Source: Cellulomonas sp. Leaf334 (GTDB lineage: Bacteria; Actinomycetota; Actinomycetes; Actinomycetales; Cellulomonadaceae). From it: DNA of 64,000 bases. Positions 41,576-50,927 of this stretch are shown here, one piece after another (the stretch's first letter is position 1; the number at the start of each line of letters is the position of its first letter). The translations under genes were made by a program, and so were the position numbers. Location: positions 1,531,383-1,595,382 of the forward strand of contig NZ_LMOO01000001.1 in assembly GCF_001424195.1 (NCBI RefSeq), written 5' to 3'. The notes under the pieces were generated by a model. The model was not told the origin of the DNA, did no database searches, and saw nothing but the letters and a program-made list of their open reading frames with translations.

Positions 41576-42622
41576 TCACGCTGGGGAGTCGAGGATCTCG
41601 ATCTGGGGTGCGGTGGCAGGTCCCGCGCACGGTCCGGCGCGCGAGCTGAGCACGCGCAGCTGCGGTGGCCCGACCTCGGCAGGCACGGCACCGACCGTGC
41701 CGCGCCCGCCCGACGGGGTCCCGGCGCTCGGCACCGACAGACCCGCCGTCGGGCCGCTCACCGGGCGCGGGTGGTCCGAGGCTCCGCCACGGAGGTGCTC
41801 CGCGGTGGGTGGGAGGACGACGGGAAGCCGGTCGTCCGGACGAGGTGCGCCGTCGTGCGGCGTCCGTGGCTGCCACGGCGAGGACGGTCGGACGGTCGGG
41901 ACGACCGGTGCGGCGACGGTCGGGCAGGGCAGTGCCGTCGGGACCGCGACCCCGACCGCGACGACGGGAGTGTCGGTGGCGTCGACCGACGCGCCACGAC
42001 CCCCGGGCTCCCGAGGAGAGAGGGCGGGGCGCCGCTCGTCCAGCACCTTCGCGAGCGCGTGCGTCAGGGAGGCCGGGACGCCCGAGCCCGTCTCGACCAC
42101 CGGCACGAGCGCCTCGGTCACCGGCACGACGGCGACGGTCACGGTGACGGTCACGGTGACGACCGCCTCGGGTGCGGCCGTCTCCACCTCCGGCACGACG
42201 GCGTCGGTCACGGTGACGACCGCCTCGGTCTCCGGCACGACCGTCTCGGTCACCGGCACGTCCGTCTCGGTCCCGGGTGCGGTCTCGGGTGCGACGGTCT
42301 CGGGTGCGACGGTCTCGGGTGCGACGGTCTCCGGCACCCGGGCGAGGGACGGCGCGACCGGCGCGATCACCGGCGCGATCACCGGGGCGATCACCGGGGC
42401 GACCGTCTCCGCGAACGGCGCGGGCGTCTCCGCAGCGAGCTCGCCGTCGGCCACCGGACCGAGCGCGGCCGCCGTCTCCTCGTCGGGGTCACCCGTGGAC
42501 GGCACCGCGTGCGCGGAAGGCGCCGACCACAGCGACGTGAGCACCGCGACCAGCAGCCCGAGGCCGACGACGAGCACAAGGCGCAGCAGCCATCTCGGCC
42601 CCGCCACCCCCTGCACGGTCAT
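41576..42622 (-). CDS. Secreted low-complexity repeat protein
   Basis: 348 residues. A signal-peptide-like region (WLLRLVLVVGLGLLVAVL...APSAHA) is followed by Pro/Val/Thr/Glu-rich sequence: tandem VIAP units, then ETVAP repeats, then alternating VTV/VVP stretches, ending in a Pro-rich tail. No LPXTG, SLH or enzymatic domain. Tandem DNA repeats underlie the first two blocks (42281-42330 and 42359-42406). Possibly an extended cell-wall spacer or surface protein. The ATG at 42622 is used; an ATG 30 nt upstream is possible. Confidence 0.65.
   Translation of the reverse strand: MTVQGVAGPRWLLRLVLVVGLGLLVAVLTSLWSAPSAHAVPSTGDPDEETAAALGPVADGELAAETPAPFAETVAPVIAPVIAPVIAPVAPSLARVPETVAPETVAPETVAPETAPGTETDVPVTETVVPETEAVVTVTDAVVPEVETAAPEAVVTVTVTVTVAVVPVTEALVPVVETGSGVPASLTHALAKVLDERRPALSPREPGGRGASVDATDTPVVAVGVAVPTALPCPTVAAPVVPTVRPSSPWQPRTPHDGAPRPDDRLPVVLPPTAEHLRGGASDHPRPVSGPTAGLSVPSAGTPSGGRGTVGAVPAEVGPPQLRVLSSRAGPCAGPATAPQIEILDSPA
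42281..42406. repeat. Tandem repeats in the low-complexity protein gene
   Basis: Three 15-bp units GGTCTCGGGTGCGAC (42281-42325) plus a partial fourth, and three to four 12-bp units CGGCGCGATCAC (42359-42406, the later ones with one change). Both unit sizes are multiples of three, so copy-number changes would keep the frame. Confidence 0.85.
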
Positions 42623-42726
42623 CGCTGCACTCCCCCGAGTCGTCCGTGTCATGACGGTATGCACACAAGTCGAGGACGGCAATCACCGCGCCCGGCTCCA
42701 CCCGTTCGGAGGAACCGTCCGACCGG

Positions 42727-44226
42727 TCAGAAGCCCTGTGCGAGCCGGAAGTACACCTGGTTCCAGCGGACCTGGTCGCGGAAGCCGCGGCGCGTGGTCG
42801 CCTCGTCGATCACGAGCAGCTCGGTGCGGGCGATCTCGGCGAAGTCCTCGAACGCCTCGACGCCCACGGCCGTCGTGAGCACCGTGTGGTGCGCTCCCCC
42901 GGCGGTCAGCCACGCCTCGGCGGACGTGCGGAAGTCCGGGCGGGGCTCCCACACGGCGCGCGCGACGGGCAGGTGCGGCAGGTCGGCGGTGGGCGGGACG
43001 ACGTCGACGACGTTCGCGGTGAGCCGGAACCGGTCGCGCATGTCGGCCAGCGAGACGACCACACCGACACCGGGGTCGGCGCTGAACACCAGGCGGACCG
43101 GGTCCTCCTTGCCGCCGATGCCCAGCGGGTGGATCTCCAGGGCCGGCTTCGACGTCGTCAGGGTGGGGCAGATCTCCAGCATGTGGGCGCCGAGGATCCG
43201 CTCCGAGCCGGGCGTCAGGTCATAGGTGTAGTCCTCCATGAGCGAGGCACCACCCGGCAGCCCGAGCCCCATGACCTTGGCGGCGCGGACGAGGATCGCG
43301 GTCTTCCAGTCGCCCTCGGCACCGAACCCGTACCCGTCGGCCATGAGGCGCTGCACGGCGAGCCCGGGCAGCTGGCGCAGGTCACCGAGATCCTCGAAGT
43401 TCGTCGTGAACGCCTTGGCCCCCAGTGACTCGAGCAGGGTGCGGAGCGCGATCTCCTGGCGTGCTCCGTAGCGCAGGGAGTCGTGCCGGTCGCCGTCCTT
43501 GCGCAGCTCGGGGACGACGTCGTACAGCTCCTCGTACTCGGCGACCAGTGCGTCGACGTCGGCGTCGGCCACCGACTCGACGGCTGCCACCAGGTCGTTG
43601 ACGCCCCACGTGTTCACCGAGACGCCGAACCGCAGCTCGGCCTCCGTCTTGTCACCCTCGGTCACCGCGACGTTGCGCATGTTGTCGCCGAAGCGCGCGA
43701 GCTTCAGCTCGTGCGTCGCGGCCCAGCCGGCGCACGCCCGCACCCAGACGTCGATCGACGCCGTGACGGCCGGGTTGGACACGTGGCCCGCGACCGTCTT
43801 GCGCGCGGCGCCGAGGCGCGTGGCGATGTACCCGAACTCGCGGTCGCCGTGCGCGGCCTGGTTGAGGTTCATGAAGTCGAAGTCGATGGAGTCCCACGGC
43901 AGCTCGACGTTCGCCTGCGTGTGCAGGTGCAGCAGCGGCGTGCGCAGCGCGTCGAGGCCGGCGATCCACATCTTGGCCGGGGAGAACGTGTGCATCCACG
44001 CGATCACGCCGATGACGGAGTCGTCCGCGTTGGCCTCCAGCGCGGCGCGGCGGATCGCGTCGGAGTCGGTGAGCACCGGCTTCCAGACGACGTTCGCGGG
44101 CAGGACGTCCTGCAGCACGGCGGCGATCTCCTGCGACTGCGTCGCGACCTGGCGCAGGGTCTCCTCGCCGTACAGGCCCTGGCTCCCGGTGAGGAACCAG
44201 ATCTCGCGGTCGGCGTACGGCTTCAT
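42727..44226 (-). CDS. araA: L-arabinose isomerase
   Basis: 499-residue Mn2+-dependent isomerase that converts L-arabinose to L-ribulose. It begins [20 protein letters not shown], with [48 protein letters not shown] and [36 protein letters not shown], all standard AraA blocks including metal-binding Glu/His positions. The ATG at 44226 overlaps the araD stop (ATGA). Last gene of the araB-araD-araA operon; length equals the family norm. Confidence 0.97.
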   Translation of the reverse strand: MKPYADREIWFLTGSQGLYGEETLRQVATQSQEIAAVLQDVLPANVVWKPVLTDSDAIRRAALEANADDSVIGVIAWMHTFSPAKMWIAGLDALRTPLLHLHTQANVELPWDSIDFDFMNLNQAAHGDREFGYIATRLGAARKTVAGHVSNPAVTASIDVWVRACAGWAATHELKLARFGDNMRNVAVTEGDKTEAELRFGVSVNTWGVNDLVAAVESVADADVDALVAEYEELYDVVPELRKDGDRHDSLRYGARQEIALRTLLESLGAKAFTTNFEDLGDLRQLPGLAVQRLMADGYGFGAEGDWKTAILVRAAKVMGLGLPGGASLMEDYTYDLTPGSERILGAHMLEICPTLTTSKPALEIHPLGIGGKEDPVRLVFSADPGVGVVVSLADMRDRFRLTANVVDVVPPTADLPHLPVARAVWEPRPDFRTSAEAWLTAGGAHHTVLTTAVGVEAFEDFAEIARTELLVIDEATTRRGFRDQVRWNQVYFRLAQGF

Positions 44227-44942
44227 CGGGTCTCCTGGTCGTTGGACGACTGTCCGTAGACGGTCTGGTAGCGGGCGTAGAGGGAGTCGATGTCGGACTG
44301 CGCGATGGGCACGGTGTCGCCCAGCTGCCGGGCGATGTGCACCGTGCGGGCGACCTCCTCGACCATCACGGCGGCCTTCACGGCGGCCTTGGCGTCCTTG
44401 CCGATGGTGAACGGGCCGTGGTTGCGCATGAGGACCGCCGGGCTGCGGGAGTCCTTCAGGGTCTCGACGATGCCGCGGCCGATGGAGTCGTCGCCGATGA
44501 GCGCGAACGGGCCGATCGGCACGTCGCCGCCGAACTCGTCGGCCATCATCGTCAGCACGCACGGCACGGGCTCGCCGCGGGCGGCCCAGGCCGTCGCGTA
44601 GGTCGAGTGGGTGTGCACGACGCCGCCGACGTGCGGCAGGTGCTGGTACACGTACGCGTGCGCCGCCGTGTCGCTCGACGGTGCGCGGGTGCCGTCGACG
44701 AGGTTCCCGTCGAGGTCGCAGACGACCATGGCCTCGGGCGTGAGCTCGTCGTAGGTGACCCCGGACGGCTTGATGACGAGGAGGTCGTCGGGGCCGGGCT
44801 CCGCTCCCACCACCACACGCTGCGACACGTTGCCGGCGGTCCACACGACGAGGCCCCAGCGCGGCAGCTCGGCGTGCAGGGCCGCGACGACGGTGCGCGT
44901 GCGCTCGATCTCGTCGAGCACGGTCTGCGGGTAGGTGGTCAC
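44223..44942 (-). CDS. araD: L-ribulose-5-phosphate 4-epimerase
   Basis: 239-residue class II aldolase-like zinc enzyme that converts L-ribulose-5-phosphate to D-xylulose-5-phosphate. Motifs: [12 protein letters not shown] for phosphate binding, [15 protein letters not shown], the zinc histidines in [14 protein letters not shown] and [14 protein letters not shown]. The GTG at 44942 overlaps the araB stop as GTGA; its stop overlaps araA as ATGA. Confidence 0.96.
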   Translation of the reverse strand: MTTYPQTVLDEIERTRTVVAALHAELPRWGLVVWTAGNVSQRVVVGAEPGPDDLLVIKPSGVTYDELTPEAMVVCDLDGNLVDGTRAPSSDTAAHAYVYQHLPHVGGVVHTHSTYATAWAARGEPVPCVLTMMADEFGGDVPIGPFALIGDDSIGRGIVETLKDSRSPAVLMRNHGPFTIGKDAKAAVKAAVMVEEVARTVHIARQLGDTVPIAQSDIDSLYARYQTVYGQSSNDQETR

Positions 44943-46519
44943 AGTGCCTCCACCGCGGCCTGCTCGATGGCCAGCCCAGCGCTGTAACGCTCCAGGTAGG
45001 TGTCGAAGCCACGGACGTCGTCGGGGTCCGGCTCGACCGTCGTCGCGACAGCACCACCGAACACGCGATCCTCCAGGTAACCGGCCAGGTCCTGCTCGGG
45101 GGCCGCACCCAGGTACGCCGCGAGCACCGCGATCCCCCAGGCTCCACCCTCGCCCGCCGTGCTGCCGACGGTCACCGGCGCGCCGACCGCCGCCGCGAGC
45201 AGCCGCTGCGCGACACCCTCGGTCCGGAACAGGCCGCCGTGCGCGAACATCGCGTCGAGCTCCACACCCTCGCCGCGCAGGACCCGCATGCCGAGGCTGA
45301 GCGTGCCGAACGCGCTGTACACCTGGGTGCGCATGAAGTTGGCCAGGGTGAGGCGGCTGTCGGGGGTCCGCACGACGAGCGGTCGACCTTCGTCGAGTCC
45401 CGTGATCGGCTCCCCCGACAGGTAGTTGTAGGCCAGCAGCCCGCCGCCGTCGGCGTCTCCCCGCAGCGCCTCCCGCAGCAGCACGCCGAAGACGTCGTCG
45501 GCGCTCGCGGTGGCCCCGAGCGCCGCGGCGAACTGGCCGAACACCTCGGCCCACGCCCCGAGCTCGCTGGCGCCGTTGTTGCAGTGCACCATCGCGACCA
45601 GGTCTCCCGACGGCGTGGTCACGAGGTCGAGCTCGTGGTGCACGCTGGTCAGCGCCTTCTCCAGGACGACCATCGCGAAGATGCTGGTGCCGACGCTGAC
45701 GTTGCCCGTGCGCGGTGCGACGGCGTTCGTCGCGACCATCCCCGTCCCGGCGTCGCCCTCGGGCGGGCACAGGGGGATGCCGGCCTGGAGCGTGCCCGTG
45801 GGGTCGAGCAGCGCGGCGCCGGCCTCGGTCAGGCTGCCGGCGTCCTGTCCGGCGAGGAGGATCTCGGGCAGCAGCGGCGCGACGTCGAGACCGGGGTACG
45901 CGGCGAGCACGCGCTCGTCGTACGCGTGCACCGCGGTGTCGATCGGGAACAGGCCCGACGCGTCGCCGATGCCCAGCACCTTGCGCCCGGTCAGCTTCCA
46001 GTGCACGTAGCCCGCGAGCGTGGTGACGAACGTGATGTCGGGGACGTGCGGCTCCGCGTCGAGCTCCGCCTGGCGCAGGTGGGCGATCGACCAGCGCAGC
46101 GGGATGTTGTGGCCGAACAGGTCGGTCAGCTCGGCCGCGGCCGCGCCCGTGGTGGTGTTGCGCCAGGTGCGGAACGGGACGAGCAGCTCGTCGGCCGCGT
46201 CGAACGCGAGGTAGCCGTGCATCATCGCGGAGACGCCGATGGCGCCGACCGTCGTCGGCCGCACCCCGTGCTGCGCCTCGGCGTCGGCGAGCAGCGCGGC
46301 GACGGCGGCCTGCAGGCCGGACCAGACGGCGTCCAGCGAGTACGTCCAGACGCGGTCGACGAACTGGTTCTCCCAGTCGTGGCTGCCGCTCGCCAGCGGA
46401 GCGTGCCCCGGGCCGATCAGGACGGCCTTGATCCGGGTGGAGCCGAGCTCGATGCCGATCGTCGTCCGACCGGCGGCGATAGCCTCCCGGGGGTCGGCGC
46501 CGTGGGGGTCGACCGTCAT
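44939..46519 (-). CDS. araB: Ribulokinase (FGGY kinase)
   Basis: 526-residue FGGY-family kinase that phosphorylates L-ribulose. It has the N-terminal ATPase-fold motif [48 protein letters not shown] and the C-terminal [19 protein letters not shown]. It resembles the long xylulokinase-like ribulokinases of actinobacteria rather than E. coli AraB. First gene of the operon; a perfect 16-bp operator palindrome lies 57 nt upstream. ATG 46519 chosen; a GTG directly before it is possible. Confidence 0.93.
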   Translation of the reverse strand: MTVDPHGADPREAIAAGRTTIGIELGSTRIKAVLIGPGHAPLASGSHDWENQFVDRVWTYSLDAVWSGLQAAVAALLADAEAQHGVRPTTVGAIGVSAMMHGYLAFDAADELLVPFRTWRNTTTGAAAAELTDLFGHNIPLRWSIAHLRQAELDAEPHVPDITFVTTLAGYVHWKLTGRKVLGIGDASGLFPIDTAVHAYDERVLAAYPGLDVAPLLPEILLAGQDAGSLTEAGAALLDPTGTLQAGIPLCPPEGDAGTGMVATNAVAPRTGNVSVGTSIFAMVVLEKALTSVHHELDLVTTPSGDLVAMVHCNNGASELGAWAEVFGQFAAALGATASADDVFGVLLREALRGDADGGGLLAYNYLSGEPITGLDEGRPLVVRTPDSRLTLANFMRTQVYSAFGTLSLGMRVLRGEGVELDAMFAHGGLFRTEGVAQRLLAAAVGAPVTVGSTAGEGGAWGIAVLAAYLGAAPEQDLAGYLEDRVFGGAVATTVEPDPDDVRGFDTYLERYSAGLAIEQAAVEAL

Positions 46520-46576
46520 CACGCGGGCTCCGCTCCGTCCGTCACGGACCGCGGCGGACGCCGGCGGCCGAGACAC

Positions 46577-46592
46577 ATGTTAGCGCTAACAT
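46577..46592. promoter_or_regulatory. AGCGCT-type LacI operator upstream of araBDA
   Basis: ATGTTAGCGCTAACAT, a perfect 16-bp palindrome in the 112-nt gap between the araB start and the cupin gene stop. It is the most symmetric member of a three-site set (37514-37529, here, 50891-50906). Confidence 0.85.
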
Positions 46593-46631
46593 CTGCCGTT
46601 CGGTCCACCCTCGCCGGGCTCGTCTCACTGC

Positions 46632-46970
46632 TCACCCGTGCGACGGCCGGCCCAGTCCGGTGACCGTGGTGAGCAGGAAGGTCGAGTCCTCCACCGCGTG
46701 CACCGAGTGCCGCTCGTGCGTCAGCACCCAGAGATGCCCGGCGCTCGCCTCGACCTCGCCGTCGGCCGAGTCGACGCGCACACGACCCTGGATGACCTGC
46801 AGCGTCGCCGCGTTCGGCGAGTTGTGCTCCCCCAGGCTCGACCCGGCCGTCAGGGCGATCACCGACTGACGCAGCTCGCCGTCGTGCGCCACCACCCCGG
46901 CCGACCGGCCGTGAGGGTCCGCCCGCGCGGCGTCGAGGTGCCGGTCGGCGAGCTCGGCGATGTCGATCAT
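46632..46970 (-). CDS. Small cupin-domain protein
   Basis: 112-residue single cupin barrel: ALTAGSSLGEHNSPNAATLQ and VIQGRVRVDSADGEVEASAG form the first cupin motif, and WVLTHERHSVHAVEDSTFLLTTV the second with a histidine. The metal-ligand pattern is incomplete. Probably a sensor or small-molecule-binding protein. It is the third gene of a leftward unit with the HTH regulator and a four-helix membrane protein, starting 32 nt after the regulator stop. Confidence 0.8.
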   Translation of the reverse strand: MIDIAELADRHLDAARADPHGRSAGVVAHDGELRQSVIALTAGSSLGEHNSPNAATLQVIQGRVRVDSADGEVEASAGHLWVLTHERHSVHAVEDSTFLLTTVTGLGRPSHG

Positions 46971-47002
46971 CGGACCTCCAGGTGCGTCGGTGTGACCCGA
47001 GC

Positions 47003-47824
47003 CTAGGACCCTCGTGTCCGGCTCAGCACCGCCTCGACCAGCGCGGGGTCCACCGTCGCCGTCAGCCGGGCGAGCGCCTCGGCCGTCCTCGCGTCGGCCG
47101 GGTAGAACGACTCGATCACCAGCTCGGCCACCGTGATGTCGAGCGGCGTGCCGAACGTCGCGACCGTCGTGAGGAACGTGAGCTGCTCCCCGCCGACGTC
47201 GAGCCCCATCGGGATCGCCACCCCGTCGCTCGCGTCCGCCACCATCTCGCCGCCGGGATACGCGCTGAGCTCGTCGAGCAGCGCGGCGAGACCCCGGTCC
47301 CCCGTCGCCATGACCTGCCGCCGGACCCGGTCGAGAGCGTGCGCACGCCACTCGGCCAGGTTCGCGATGTGGGGCGCCATGCCGCGGGGGTGCATCGCGA
47401 CCCGCAGCACGTTCACGGGCGGCTCCAGGAGGACCGGGTCCACGTCGCCGAGCAGCACGGCGACGGCGGCGTTGGCCTCGACCAGGTTCCAGGACCGGTC
47501 GACGACGAGCGCCGGGTTGGGGCCGTGCCCGTCGAGGACGACGCGCAGCGCGGCACGGACCGCGGACATCGACGGGTCGTCCAGCGGGGTGCCGCGGTAC
47601 TCGGGCGCGAAGCCCGCCGCGACCAGCAGGTGGTTGCGCTCACGCAGCGGCACGTCCAGGTGCGAGCTCAACCGCAGCACCAGGTCGCGGCTCGGGCTCG
47701 ATCGGCCCGTCTCGACGTAGCTGAGGTGCCGCGTCGAGACTCCCGTCTGCGACGAGAGCTCGAGCTGGCTGAGGCGTCGGCGCTCCCGCCACTGGCGCAG
47801 CAGCACCCCGGGTCCTGTGGTCAT
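47003..47824 (-). CDS. XRE-type HTH regulator with MmyB-like ligand domain
   Basis: 273 residues: N-terminal XRE HTH (LLRQWRERRRLSQLELSSQTGVSTRHLSYVETGRSSPSRDLVLRLS, about residues 8-54) and a C-terminal MmyB-like PAS-type domain (NPALVVDRSWNLVEANAAVAVLLGDV, then FYPADARTAEALARL). Such regulators bind fatty acids in related proteins and control neighbouring genes. ATG 47824 overlaps the upstream membrane-protein stop (ATGA), and the cupin gene follows. Confidence 0.88.
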   Translation of the reverse strand: MTTGPGVLLRQWRERRRLSQLELSSQTGVSTRHLSYVETGRSSPSRDLVLRLSSHLDVPLRERNHLLVAAGFAPEYRGTPLDDPSMSAVRAALRVVLDGHGPNPALVVDRSWNLVEANAAVAVLLGDVDPVLLEPPVNVLRVAMHPRGMAPHIANLAEWRAHALDRVRRQVMATGDRGLAALLDELSAYPGGEMVADASDGVAIPMGLDVGGEQLTFLTTVATFGTPLDITVAELVIESFYPADARTAEALARLTATVDPALVEAVLSRTRGS

Positions 47825-48231
47825 GGTGCCGACGAGTCTCGCAGGGATCGCGCCTCGGCCACCGCGAACCCGGCGACGACCACGGCCTGCCCGATCACGT
47901 AGACGACCCCGAACGGCGTCGCCGGGACCGTCGCGACCAGGACCGCGCTGGCGAGCACCCACGCCCAGTTGGCGACGACGAGCGCGCCGACCGCCCGGCG
48001 GTGCAGCGGCCGTGCGCGGCTCGTCCACCCGAGGGCGACGACGTAGCCGAGGAGCAGGAGGGCGACCACCCGGAGCACCGACGGGGGCAGGCCCGTGAGC
48101 CGGGCGTACAGGTCCGTGGCCGCGAGCAGTCCGACCGCGGCGGCGAGACCGACGAGCGCGTCGGCCACCAGGACGCGGCGCAGGGTCCGCTCGCTCGTCG
48201 GCGGAGCGGTCAGGGACGTGGACGTGGTCAT
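47821..48231 (-). CDS. Four-helix membrane protein of unknown function
   Basis: 136 residues with four predicted membrane helices (VLVADALVGLAAAVGLLAATDLYA; SVLRVVALLLLGYVVALGW; VGALVVANWAWVLASAVLV; FGVVYVIGQAVVVAGFAVAEA). No characterised family recognised, although short four-helix proteins of this type are often regulated by an adjacent MmyB-like HTH protein, as here. Start ATG at 48231. First gene of the membrane protein-HTH-cupin unit. Confidence 0.75.
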   Translation of the reverse strand: MTTSTSLTAPPTSERTLRRVLVADALVGLAAAVGLLAATDLYARLTGLPPSVLRVVALLLLGYVVALGWTSRARPLHRRAVGALVVANWAWVLASAVLVATVPATPFGVVYVIGQAVVVAGFAVAEARSLRDSSAP

Positions 48232-48404
48232 GGTGGTCCTCCGGAGGTCGGTGACGGGTGTCGCACCAGAACCGTCGCGTCCGGGAGGTCATCGTGTCGA
48301 TGACCTGCGAGGTCATGGCTGTGGGGAGGCTGAGAGGCGTGGGCGCCGTCCGCGGCCGCTCGCTACGTTCGACGGGCACGAGGCCGACGACGAGGGGCAG
48401 CGCC

Positions 48405-48989
48405 ATGAGGCTCGCAGACACCGAGTACACCTCCCGACCCTGGCGGATCCACGAGCTCGCGCCGGACTTCGAGCTCGAGGACGTCTGGGAGCTCCCGACG
48501 CCGGGCGGTCCCGACGACCTCGACCACCTCGTCCGGTCCTTCGCGCACGGCGACGGCTCCGCCGTCCGCGGCGGGATCGTGGGGTTCCTCTTCGCCGCGC
48601 GCTGGAGGCTCGGGGCGATCGTCGGCTGGGACGCTCCCGGCACGGGTGTCGGCACCCGGGTGCCGTCGCTGCGCGAGCGCCTGCCGAGCGACCTGGCCGA
48701 CGGCCCCCGCGGACCCGACAGCACCGCGGTGCCGTTCACGTCCGTGTACCAGACGCACGACGAGTGGGTCTCCGAGCTGGCCAACGGGACCGTGCACGCG
48801 CTCATGCACGTCGGGTGGGTCGCCGACGGTGACGGCGGCTACCGAGCGCAGATGGCGGCCCTGGTTCGACCGAACGGCCGGGCCGGACGCCTGTACATGG
48901 CCCTCATCGCGCCGATCCGACGCACGGTCGTGTACCCGCGGATGTTCCGCGCGATCGGCCGGACGTGGCAGGCGTCCGACCGGAGCTAG
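48405..48989 (+). CDS. DUF2867-family protein
   Basis: 194 residues resembling DUF2867: YTSRPWRIHELAPDFELEDVWELPTPGG at the N-terminus, LFAARWRLGAIVGWD, SVYQTHDEWVSELANGTVHALMHVGWV, and a C-terminal YMALIAPIRRTVVYPRMFRAIGRTW. The fold is START-like, so a hydrophobic ligand is plausible. The ATG at 48405 has GAGGGG 6 nt upstream and TACGTT about 35 nt upstream as a possible -10. Its stop overlaps that of the convergent lacI gene. Confidence 0.75.
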   Translation: MRLADTEYTSRPWRIHELAPDFELEDVWELPTPGGPDDLDHLVRSFAHGDGSAVRGGIVGFLFAARWRLGAIVGWDAPGTGVGTRVPSLRERLPSDLADGPRGPDSTAVPFTSVYQTHDEWVSELANGTVHALMHVGWVADGDGGYRAQMAALVRPNGRAGRLYMALIAPIRRTVVYPRMFRAIGRTWQASDRS

Positions 48990-49993
48990 ACGCGCCGCAC
49001 CGAGCTCGCGCGGACCACGAGCTCGGCGGGGATCTGCTGACGCGCGACGTCCTCCCCGGCGAACGCCGCCTGCAGGGAGCCGACCGCGAGCCGGCCGAGG
49101 GCACCGAAGTCCTGCCGGACGGTCGTCAGCGGCGGCGTGTAGTGCGCGGCGCCGACCTCGTCGTCGAAACCCACGACCGCGACGTCGTCGGGCACCCGCA
49201 CCCCCTGCTCCCAGAACGCGTGCAGGAGGCCGAGGGCCAGCTGGTCGTTGGCCGCGAAGATCGCCGCCGGCAAGCCCTCGCGGACCATGCGCAGCCCCAG
49301 CTCGTAGCCGTCGGCGGCGTCCCACCCGGCCTCGATGTGCTCGGGTGCGCCCGGCCCGGAGACCTCCCGCCAGCCCGCGAGCCGGTCCTGGGCGTCGAAC
49401 CAGTCCTGCGGACCGGCGACGTGCACCACGTCCGGGAACCCCTGGTCGAGCAGGTGCTGCGTGGCGAGCCGGGCGCCGTGGCGCTGGTCGACGCCGACGG
49501 CGTGCAGGTGCGGGACCGGCGGGACGTCGGACGCCGACGAGATGAGCACGACCGGCACCGGGGACGCGATCGCGGCGATGGCCTGGGCGACCTCCGTCGT
49601 CGGCGCGATGATCGCGATCCCGTCGACGCCCTGCCCGAGGAAGTGCTCCAGCGCCGTGTGCATGCTGTCGCCGTCGAACTGCCGGATGGTCGCGACGGAC
49701 ACGAACCAGCCGACCACGCGCGCGGCCTCCTCGAGCCCCACGAGCGTGCTCGTCGGTCCGTACAGCGCGGTCGCCGGGGTCACGACGCCGAGCGTCCCGG
49801 ACCGGCGGGTGACCAGGGTGCGGGCGGCGCTGTTGCGCCGGTAGCCCAGCTGGAGGATGGCCTCGGTGACACGCTCGCGAGTCTCGGGGCGGACGCTCGG
49901 GTGGTCGTTGAGCACGCGGGAGACGGTCTGGTGGGAGACGCCCGCGAGCGCGGCGACGTCACTCATGGCGGGGGGACGCGCAGCGCTGTTCAT
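48986..49993 (-). CDS. LacI-family regulator coupled to proC (probable arabinose repressor)
   Basis: 335 residues: LacI HTH SDVAALAGVSHQTVSRVLNDHPSVRPETRERVTEAI (about residues 10-45), hinge SAARTLVTRRSGTLGV, then a sugar-binding core (VVLISSASDVPPVPHLHAVGVDQRHGARLATQHLL, AVVGFDDEVGAAHYTPPLTTVRQD). The recognition helix differs from the island regulator at 27232-28281. ATG 49993 overlaps the proC stop as TGATG. AGCGCT palindromes upstream of proC-lacI, araB and ytfQ make it the best candidate for their repressor. Confidence 0.9.
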   Translation of the reverse strand: MNSAARPPAMSDVAALAGVSHQTVSRVLNDHPSVRPETRERVTEAILQLGYRRNSAARTLVTRRSGTLGVVTPATALYGPTSTLVGLEEAARVVGWFVSVATIRQFDGDSMHTALEHFLGQGVDGIAIIAPTTEVAQAIAAIASPVPVVLISSASDVPPVPHLHAVGVDQRHGARLATQHLLDQGFPDVVHVAGPQDWFDAQDRLAGWREVSGPGAPEHIEAGWDAADGYELGLRMVREGLPAAIFAANDQLALGLLHAFWEQGVRVPDDVAVVGFDDEVGAAHYTPPLTTVRQDFGALGRLAVGSLQAAFAGEDVARQQIPAELVVRASSVRRV

Positions 49994-50823
49994 CAGTACT
50001 GCTGACCGAGCTCGCGCGAGCGGTCCCGCGCTGCCTCCGCGGCGGCGACGACACCCGCGCGCACGCCGTGGGCGTCGAGCACCTGGACCGCCGCGACGGT
50101 GGTGCCGCCCGGCGACGACACCCGTTCCCGCAGGACCGCCGGATGGTCCCCCGACTCGGCGGCGAGCGCGGCCGACCCCTCGACCGTGGCCACCGCGAGC
50201 CTCGTCGCGAGGTCCCGGCTGAGCCCGAGCAGGACGCCCGCCTCCGCCATCGCGTCGATCAGGTAGAACGCGTACGCGGGACCGGACCCGGAGATCGCGG
50301 TGACCGCGTCGAGGTCCTTCTCCTCCACCCGGACCACGAGCCCGGTGGCGGCGAGCATGGTCTCGACGAGCACCAGGTGCCCCTCGGTCGCGTGCGTGCC
50401 CGCCGCGATCGCACTCGCGCCCTTGCCGACGACGGCCGGGGTGTTCGGCATGACGCGGACGACGGGCTGCCCGGTGGGCAGCCGCTTCTCGTAGCTGGAG
50501 ATCGGGAGGCCGGCGGCCACGCTCACCACGAGCTCGCCGCCGCGCAGGGCCCCCGCCACCTCGTCGAGCACGGAGGCGACGACGTTCGGCTTGACCGCGA
50601 GGAGCACGACGTCGGCGCGGGCGGCCGCCTCGGCGTTCGACGCCCCGGTGCGGACGCCGTACCGGCCGGCCAGCTCGTCGGCGCGCGGGACGTGCCGCTC
50701 GGTGACCTCGACCTGCTCCGGCGCCCAGCCTGCCGTCAGCAGCGCGCTGAGCAGGGTCTCCCCCATGACGCCGCCGCCCAGCACCGCGACCTGCGGCCTG
50801 CCGCCGGTGGGCTCGTCGGTCAT
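49993..50823 (-). CDS. proC: Pyrroline-5-carboxylate reductase
   Basis: 276-residue NAD(P)H-dependent enzyme of the last proline-synthesis step. Rossmann motif VAVLGGGVMGETLLSALLTAG at the N-terminus, VLLAVKPNVV, RVMPNTPAVVGKGASAI, and the substrate/dimer signature DAVTAISGSGPAYAFYLIDAMAEAGVLLGLSRDLA. The C-terminal VSSPGGTTVAAVQVLDAHGVR is canonical. It is co-translated with a LacI regulator, an unusual partnership, and an AGCGCT palindrome lies 70 nt upstream. Confidence 0.95.
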   Translation of the reverse strand: MTDEPTGGRPQVAVLGGGVMGETLLSALLTAGWAPEQVEVTERHVPRADELAGRYGVRTGASNAEAAARADVVLLAVKPNVVASVLDEVAGALRGGELVVSVAAGLPISSYEKRLPTGQPVVRVMPNTPAVVGKGASAIAAGTHATEGHLVLVETMLAATGLVVRVEEKDLDAVTAISGSGPAYAFYLIDAMAEAGVLLGLSRDLATRLAVATVEGSAALAAESGDHPAVLRERVSSPGGTTVAAVQVLDAHGVRAGVVAAAEAARDRSRELGQQY

Positions 50824-50890
50824 CGTGGTCCTCCCCGTCCGTGCCGCCGGGAGGCGACGCCGCGAGCCTACCGACGCGAGGCGGGCACCG

Positions 50891-50906
50891 GGGTGAGCGC
50901 TCACAC
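50891..50906. promoter_or_regulatory. AGCGCT-type LacI operator upstream of proC-lacI
   Basis: GTGAGCGCTCAC (50893-50904) is a perfect 12-bp palindrome; the surrounding 16 bp (GGGTGAGCGCTCACAC) resemble the araB and ytfQ operators. It lies between the start of proC and the stop of the adaptor gene, suiting autoregulation of the proC-lacI unit. Confidence 0.65.
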
Positions 50907-50927
50907 GGGCGCGCCCGCCGCCGACCG

